Origin: Verrucomicrobiia bacterium
GTDB taxonomy: Bacteria; Verrucomicrobiota; Verrucomicrobiia; JABWAM01
Direction: 5' to 3'
Length of the DNA: 10,000 bases
Assembly (NCBI GenBank): GCA_013360985.1
Contig: JABWAM010000136.1
Location: 1-10,000 of the forward strand
The notes below the pieces were generated by a model. It was given only the letters and a program-made list of their open reading frames with translations, was not told where the DNA came from and did no database searches. The position numbers and the translations under genes are program-made. Below are positions 6,481 to 10,000 of the stretch, piece after piece; position 1 is the stretch's first letter, and the number at the start of each line of letters is the position of its first letter.

Positions 6481-7161
6481 ATGCCTGCCTCTCTTCAGCT
6501 TCCTCATCGCGCGGTGATCGAGCACCTGGTGCGGCAAACGCTGTATCAGCAACTCCGTCAACCGCTTCCCGTGCGGGCGCGCGGCGCGCATCCGTTGGTG
6601 GTGAACGTTAGCGCGCGGCATTGTCATCTGACCCAGGAAGCTGTCGAAGCGCTTTTCGGCAAGGGGCATCAGCTCTCGGTCTTCAAAGCGCTCTATCAAG
6701 AAGGACAGTTCGCGGCGAAAGAAACCGTGACGTTGATCGGGCCGAGGAGCCGGGTGATCTCGAATCTGCGCATTCTCGGGCCGTGCCGCACGCTCAACCA
6801 GGTCGAGCTCGCCTACACCGACGCGATCGCGCTCGGTTTCGAGATCCCGCTCCGGATGTCGGGGAACATCAAGGAGACGCCGGGCTGCATGCTGATGGGG
6901 CCGGCGGGTTTTTTCGAAATGAAGCAGGGCGTGATTCGGGCGATGCGCCACGTGCACATGCATCCCGACGACGCGGCGTTTTATCGGGTGAAACCCGGCG
7001 AAGCGATGACGCTGCGGATCGGCGGCGACTGCGCGATCGCGCTCGACAAGCTCGTGGCTCGCGTGGATCCGAGTTTCAAGCTCGAGGTGCACATTGACAC
7101 CGACGAGGGCAACGCCTGCAACCTCCAGCCCGACACGCCGTGCGAACTGCTGAAGGCTTGA
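6481..7161 (+). CDS. pduL: Phosphotransacylase PduL (BMC-associated)
   Basis: A 226-residue PduL-type phosphate acyltransferase. It exchanges CoA for phosphate on an acyl-CoA, recycling CoA inside the microcompartment and making acyl-phosphate for the kinase. The two beta-barrel halves are recognisable: VNVSARHCHLTQEAVEALFG (41-60) with His47 and His49; VTLIGPRSRVISNLRILGPC (83-102); RHVHMHPDDAAFY (156-168) with His157/159/161; and VHIDTDEGN (203-211) with His204. These conserved histidines bind the metal ions in the family. The first 25 residues contain an amphipathic stretch (AVIEHLVRQTLYQQL, 11-25) of the sort used as an encapsulation peptide. In-frame ATG 6466 would add five residues, but the promoter -10 is so close that 6481 is preferred. 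First gene of the shell operon. Confidence 0.94.
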   Translation: MPASLQLPHRAVIEHLVRQTLYQQLRQPLPVRARGAHPLVVNVSARHCHLTQEAVEALFGKGHQLSVFKALYQEGQFAAKETVTLIGPRSRVISNLRILGPCRTLNQVELAYTDAIALGFEIPLRMSGNIKETPGCMLMGPAGFFEMKQGVIRAMRHVHMHPDDAAFYRVKPGEAMTLRIGGDCAIALDKLVARVDPSFKLEVHIDTDEGNACNLQPDTPCELLKA

Positions 7162-7277
7162 TGCGACGAGACGCCAAGATGGATTCCGGATCACCCTTCC
7201 TCACTCCAGCCCCCCGCGCCCCCCCTTTTTTTCCGAATTTTTCAGAAACCCCCAACCCTTAAAATCCAGGAGACCCC
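7162..7277 (+). other. Gap before BMC-H1 with a polypyrimidine tract and ribosome site
   Basis: The 116-bp gap holds runs of six C (7210-7215), seven C (7219-7225) and seven T (7226-7232) in succession. AGGAG (7268-7272) lies five bases before ATG 7278 and is the clearest Shine-Dalgarno in the BMC operon. No hairpin terminator and no convincing promoter was seen. Confidence 0.5.
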
Positions 7278-7547
7278 ATGAGTGAAGCTATCGGAATGGT
7301 CGAGACCAAGGGCTACGTTGGCAGCGTGGAAGCCAGCGACGCCATGGTCAAGGCCGCGAACGTCACCCTCATCAAGACCGTGCCCATCGGCGGCGGACTG
7401 ATCACCGTGCTTGCGCGCGGGGACGTCGGCAGCGTGAAGGCCGCGGTGGACGCCGGCGCGAAAGCGGCCGGCAAAGTCGGCGAACTCATCAGCTCGCACA
7501 TCATCGCGCGTCCGCACGAAGACCTGCTCAAGGCGTTCGCGAAATAA
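7278..7547 (+). CDS. BMC-H shell protein 1 (GGG pore)
   Basis: An 89-residue single-domain BMC protein (Pfam BMC, PduA-like) that forms hexamers tiling the facets of the shell. It opens EAIGMVETKGYVGSVEASDA (3-22), keeps the edge lysine (Lys25 in MVKAANV), then the pore segment PIGGGLITV (36-44), RGDVGSVKAAVDAG (47-60) and SSHIIARPHED (71-81). The pore triplet is GGG where PduA has GSG, so the pore-lining serine side chain is lost and the opening is probably somewhat wider. Strong Shine-Dalgarno AGGAG upstream suggests high expression, as expected for a main shell component. It is followed after 29 bp by BMC-H2. Confidence 0.96.
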   Translation: MSEAIGMVETKGYVGSVEASDAMVKAANVTLIKTVPIGGGLITVLARGDVGSVKAAVDAGAKAAGKVGELISSHIIARPHEDLLKAFAK

Positions 7548-7576
7548 CCTCTCACGACCTCAACTCCCCAACAACC

Positions 7577-7855
7577 ATGGCACAGCAAGCGATCGGAATG
7601 ATTGAAACCAAGGGCCTCTGCGCGCTCCTCGAAGCGAGCGACGCGGCGCTGAAGGCCGCGAACGTCACCCTCGTCGGATGGGAAAAAATCGGCAGCGGCT
7701 ACGTGACCTCCTTTTTCCGGGGCGATGTCGCCGCGGTGAAGGCCGCGACCGACGCCGGCGCCGCCGCCGCCGCCCAGGTGGGCGAAGTGGTGAGCGTTCA
7801 CGTGATCCCGCGACCGCATGACGGCCTGCCCGCTCTCGGGCGCTGGCTCCAGTGA
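7577..7855 (+). CDS. BMC-H shell protein 2 (canonical GSG pore)
   Basis: A 92-residue PduA-like hexameric shell protein. It reads IGMIETKGLCALLEASDA (6-23), the edge lysine at 26, the pore KIGSGYV (37-43) with Ser40 numbered exactly as in PduA, RGDVAAVKAATDAGAAAA (48-65), and VHVIPRPHD (74-82). This is the most canonical of the three BMC-H proteins here and is likely a bulk facet protein. No Shine-Dalgarno is visible before ATG 7577. The 29-bp spacer after BMC-H1 is C/A-rich, so translation may depend on ribosomes arriving from BMC-H1. Confidence 0.96.
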   Translation: MAQQAIGMIETKGLCALLEASDAALKAANVTLVGWEKIGSGYVTSFFRGDVAAVKAATDAGAAAAAQVGEVVSVHVIPRPHDGLPALGRWLQ

Positions 7856-7884
7856 AGCGCGAACGCGCGCGACAGCGACGGAGC

Positions 7885-7916
7885 GACGCGGAGCGCGAAG
7901 CCCGCGCCTCCGCGTC
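7885..7916 (+). promoter_or_regulatory. Strong GC hairpin in the BMC-H2 to ackA gap
   Basis: GACGCGGAG (7885-7893) and CTCCGCGTC (7908-7916) are a perfect 9-bp inverted repeat. The interior CGCG-AAGCC-CGCG can extend the stem by four pairs with one bulged C. There is no T-run after it, so it is more likely an mRNA stability or processing hairpin, or a partial attenuator, than a full terminator. It separates the abundant shell genes from the enzyme gene. Confidence 0.5.
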
Positions 7917-7945
7917 TTCCCCGATGACGCCCGACCCTGCGTGAA

Positions 7946-9184
7946 GTGAAAATCCTCGTCGCCAACCTCGGCTCGACCTCCCTCAAGTATCGTCTGTTCG
8001 ATTTTTCGGATGGGCGGGAGCGGATGCTCGCGCGCGGCGGATTCGAGCGCCTGGCCGATCATGCGCCGGCGATCGAGTCGTGTCTCGCCGAGTTGCGCGC
8101 GGGCGGTTGGGTGCGCGACGAGAGCGATCTCGCGGCGGTCGGTTTCAAGACGGTGATGGCGCGCGGATTGAACGGCTGCGTGCGGCTCGATGAGGCCGCG
8201 GTCGCCGCGATGGAAGCCTTCAACGCCGTGGCGCCCGCGCACAACCCCGCCTACGTGAAGGGCGTCCGTCTCTTCGCGAAGCGGATGCCGAAGACGCCGC
8301 TCATCGGCCTCTTCGAGACCGCGTTCTACCAGTGGGCGCCCGAAGCGGCGATGCGCTACGCGATTCCCGAGGAATGGCACGCGCTCGGGGTGCGCCGCTG
8401 GGGGTTCCACGGCGCGAGCCATAAGTTTATCGCCGAACGGTCCGCCGAACTCCTCGGACGCGAAGATGTCGCGGCGCGCGCGCGCAATCTCTACGTGGAT
8501 GGAGGAAAACATCCCGTTCGCGCGCCCGCCCTGCGCGTGGTCTCCTGCCACCTCGGCGGGAGCTCCTCGATCGCGGGGATCCGCGACGGCGTGGCGATCG
8601 GGAGCAGCCTCGGGATGAGCCCGCAGTCGGGGTTGCCGCACAACAACCGCGTGGGCGACCTCGACGCCTTCGCCGCGCCTTACGTGATGCGCGCCCTGGG
8701 GATCTCGCTCGAAGAAGCGGAGCGGCAGCTTTGTCAGGAGGCCGGTCTCAAGGGGATTTCCGGCGGCCTCAACGATTTGCGCGACCTCACGCAGGCTGCC
8801 GAGAAAGGGAACGCGCGCGCGCGCCTCGCCCTCGAGGTGTTCGTTCATCAGATTCGCCATTGGATTGGCGCGTTTGCCGTCGAGATGAACGGGCTTGACG
8901 CCCTCGTCTTCACCGGCGGCATCGGCGAAAATCAGGCCGGCATTCGTGAAGAAGTTTGCCGCGACCTCGATCTCCTCGGCGTCGCGCTCGATCCCGCCGC
9001 GAACATCGCCGAAGGCCGCGGCGCCGAGCGAACCCTCAGCGCCCCTTCCTCGCGCGCCCGGGTCTTTGTGATCCCCACGAATGAAGAACTCGTCGTGGCG
9101 CGCGAAGCGCGCCGAGTTCTCCTCAAAGAAGGCGGGCCGACGCCCGCTGATCTTTTTTCGCAACCTCAACCTCAACACCAATGA
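7946..9184 (+). CDS. ackA: Divergent acetate kinase (acyl-phosphate kinase) of the BMC locus
   Basis: A 412-residue protein of the acetate/propionate kinase family, which makes ATP from acyl-phosphate and ADP and so completes the PduP-PduL-AckA route. It has the nucleotide motif NLGSTSLK (7-14), GVRRWGFHGASHKF (148-161) with His155, HLGGSSSIAG (202-211), HNNRVGD (232-238) with Arg235, NDLRD (276-280), TGGIGEN (323-329) and PTNEELVVAREA (377-388) with Glu380. Two positions differ from the standard pattern: GHR becomes GFK (Lys68), and FDTAFH becomes FETAFY (Glu124). A short insertion (about 181-194) precedes HLGG. Translation starts at GTG 7946, because this puts Asn7 to Lys14 in the usual register and an earlier ATG hits a stop; no Shine-Dalgarno. 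The stop overlaps the start of BMC-H3 (ATGA). Confidence 0.93.
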   Translation: MKILVANLGSTSLKYRLFDFSDGRERMLARGGFERLADHAPAIESCLAELRAGGWVRDESDLAAVGFKTVMARGLNGCVRLDEAAVAAMEAFNAVAPAHNPAYVKGVRLFAKRMPKTPLIGLFETAFYQWAPEAAMRYAIPEEWHALGVRRWGFHGASHKFIAERSAELLGREDVAARARNLYVDGGKHPVRAPALRVVSCHLGGSSSIAGIRDGVAIGSSLGMSPQSGLPHNNRVGDLDAFAAPYVMRALGISLEEAERQLCQEAGLKGISGGLNDLRDLTQAAEKGNARARLALEVFVHQIRHWIGAFAVEMNGLDALVFTGGIGENQAGIREEVCRDLDLLGVALDPAANIAEGRGAERTLSAPSSRARVFVIPTNEELVVAREARRVLLKEGGPTPADLFSQPQPQHQ

Positions 9185-9471
9185 ACCATCAAGCCGTAGG
9201 AATGCTCGAAACGCGAGGGCTCATCGCCCTCGTCGAAGGAACCGATGCCATGCTTAAAGCCGCGAACGTGGAGCTCGCCGGCCCCATGATGCAGGTGGGC
9301 AACGCGCTCGTGACCTCTGTGGTCGTGGGCGATGTCGCCGCCGTCAAGGCCGCGACCGACGCCGGCGCCCAGGCCGCCAAGGCCCTCGGCGAGGTCGTCA
9401 GCGTCCATGTGATCGCCCGCCCGCATGGCGACATCGAGGCCGTGCTGCCCCGCAAGGCCGCCGCCAAATAA
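9181..9471 (+). CDS. BMC-H shell protein 3 with an atypical GNA pore
   Basis: A 96-residue single-domain BMC shell protein: AVGMLETRGLIALVEGTDAM (5-24), edge lysine at 26, VVVGDVAAVKAATDAGAQAA (47-66), VHVIARPHGD (74-83) and a basic Ala/Lys tail. In the pore segment it reads PMMQVGNALVTS (35-46): the usual KIGSG is replaced by QVGNA, and the loop is one residue longer than in PduA and in BMC-H2. This should change pore size and chemistry, so it is likely a specialised hexamer rather than a duplicate of the other two. Its ATG overlaps the ackA stop (ATGA), so its translation is probably coupled to the kinase. BMC-P starts four bases after its stop. Confidence 0.95.
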   Translation: MNHQAVGMLETRGLIALVEGTDAMLKAANVELAGPMMQVGNALVTSVVVGDVAAVKAATDAGAQAAKALGEVVSVHVIARPHGDIEAVLPRKAAAK

Positions 9472-9475
9472 GGCC

Positions 9476-9793
9476 ATGTTCCTCGCCAAGGTCGAGGGAT
9501 CCGTGGTCTCCACGAAGAAGGACGCCTCGATGGGAGGCCGCAAGCTGCTCCTCCTGCGCCCGATGCTCGTGGACGACAAGGACCCGACCCGCTTCAAACC
9601 GGGCAGCAACACCCTCGTCGCCGTGGACAGCGTCGGCGCCGGCGAAGGGGAGATGGTCCTCTTCTGCCAGGGCAGTTCCGCCCGCCTCGCGCCCGGCCTC
9701 AAGGAGGCCCCCGTGGACGCCGTCGTCATCGGGATCGTGGATGCCGTGGACGTGCTCGGGAAGGAAATCTTCAACGCCCGCTCCGCGCGCTGA
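9476..9793 (+). CDS. BMC-P pentameric vertex protein (EutN/CcmL family)
   Basis: A 105-residue pentamer-forming protein that caps the shell vertices. Family features in order: MFLAKVEGSVVSTKKDASMG (1-20), GRKLLLLRPM (21-30), LVAVDSVGAGEGEMVLFCQG (47-66), SSARL (67-71) and PVDAVVIGIVDAVDV (79-93). The GAGEGE turn and the VDAVVIGIVD strand are diagnostic. It starts four bases after the BMC-H3 stop with only AAGG two bases before the ATG, so translational coupling is likely. PVM-type loci usually have several BMC-P genes, so more may lie beyond the right edge. Confidence 0.95.
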   Translation: MFLAKVEGSVVSTKKDASMGGRKLLLLRPMLVDDKDPTRFKPGSNTLVAVDSVGAGEGEMVLFCQGSSARLAPGLKEAPVDAVVIGIVDAVDVLGKEIFNARSAR

Positions 9794-9833
9794 ATCTTGA
9801 GCCGGCGATGTGCGCCGACAACAAGCATCTCTC

Positions 9834-10000
9834 ATGAGCGCAACCTCCCCTCTGAACGACGCGGTGATCCGCAACGTGGTCGAGGAAGTCCTCGGCCGCC
9901 TCGGGCATGCGCCTTCGAAGGCCGCTTCTTCCGCGCCCGAGGCCCAACCCGCGGCGTCCGCGCCTCCCAAAGCGTCCGCGCGCGGAGGCCGCGCGCGCGG
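9834..10000 (+). CDS. N-terminus of an encapsulated enzyme, probably CoA-acylating aldehyde dehydrogenase (truncated)
   Basis: The first 55 codons of a gene that runs off the right edge. Residues 7-24 (LNDAVIRNVVEEVLGRLG) form an amphipathic helix of the encapsulation-peptide type that docks cargo to the BMC shell. It is followed by an Ala/Pro/Ser linker and a basic stretch (ARGGRAR), as is usual between such a peptide and the enzyme domain. No catalytic domain is in the window. The operon position after BMC-P and the peptide type suggest the PduP-like aldehyde dehydrogenase, but an aldolase or another cargo is possible. A small stem (CGGCG-ATGTG-CGCCG, 9803-9817) lies in the 40-bp gap upstream. 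No clear Shine-Dalgarno. Confidence 0.7.
   Translation, partial: MSATSPLNDAVIRNVVEEVLGRLGHAPSKAASSAPEAQPAASAPPKASARGGRAR

Noticed and set aside
7258..7266. TTAAAAT as a -10 box for BMC-H1
   Set aside because: A start here would fall on or after the AGGAG ribosome site, and there is no -35 at a suitable distance.
7313..9181. A 622-codon minus-strand open frame opposite BMC-H1, BMC-H2 and ackA
   Set aside because: It is antisense to three clearly identified genes and its composition is that expected from high-GC codon bias on the opposite strand.
9808..9836. Nine-codon open frame ending in an ATGA overlap with the cargo gene start
   Set aside because: Too short to judge, no ribosome site, and the overlap can occur by chance; not called as a leader peptide.

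Overview
The window is GC-rich chromosomal DNA, probably from a member of the Planctomycetota/Verrucomicrobiota (PVC) group. The evidence is the right half, which has the gene content and order of the Planctomycetes-Verrucomicrobia (PVM) type bacterial microcompartment (BMC) locus: a DeoR-family regulator divergent from pduL, then hexameric shell proteins, a divergent acetate kinase, a pentameric shell protein and the N-terminus of an encapsulated enzyme. A verrucomicrobial host is my preference, but the sequence alone does not settle it.

Layout. At 1-179 the minus strand carries the start of an unrecognised hydrophobic protein that runs off the left edge. trpE (anthranilate synthase component I) lies on the minus strand at 298-1812 and is divergent from a PfkB-family sugar kinase at 2008-2943. 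From 2944 to 5595 there is one gene, a trehalase/GH63-like glycoside hydrolase on the minus strand (3402-4922). It is bracketed by three directly oriented copies of a short repeat (3125-3376, 4998-5335, 5341-5563) whose ends are inverted copies of CCCAAATCC. No transposase is present, so these look like non-autonomous, MITE-like elements.

From 5596 to the right edge is the BMC locus. The DeoR regulator (5596-6375, minus) and pduL (6481-7161, plus) share an AT-rich divergent control region. This region holds a pair of 15-bp direct repeats 20 bp apart, an inverted repeat over the regulator's own -10 box, and a good sigma70-like promoter for pduL. Downstream, all on the plus strand, are BMC-H1, BMC-H2, a strong 9-bp perfect stem in the 90-bp gap, ackA, BMC-H3 (ATGA overlap with ackA), BMC-P, and the first 55 codons of a cargo protein with an encapsulation-peptide helix and an Ala/Pro linker (probably the aldehyde dehydrogenase).

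How it works together (established for this class of compartment, inferred here): a sugar-derived aldehyde such as lactaldehyde from L-fucose or L-rhamnose is oxidised inside the shell to an acyl-CoA. PduL converts the acyl-CoA to acyl-phosphate with CoA recycling, and the kinase makes ATP plus the free acid. The DeoR regulator would sense a sugar phosphate and release the divergent promoters. The most unusual points are substitutions at two catalytic or acyl-pocket positions of the acetate kinase, the GNA pore with a one-residue-longer loop in BMC-H3, the candidate DeoR operator, and the repeat family around the glycosidase.
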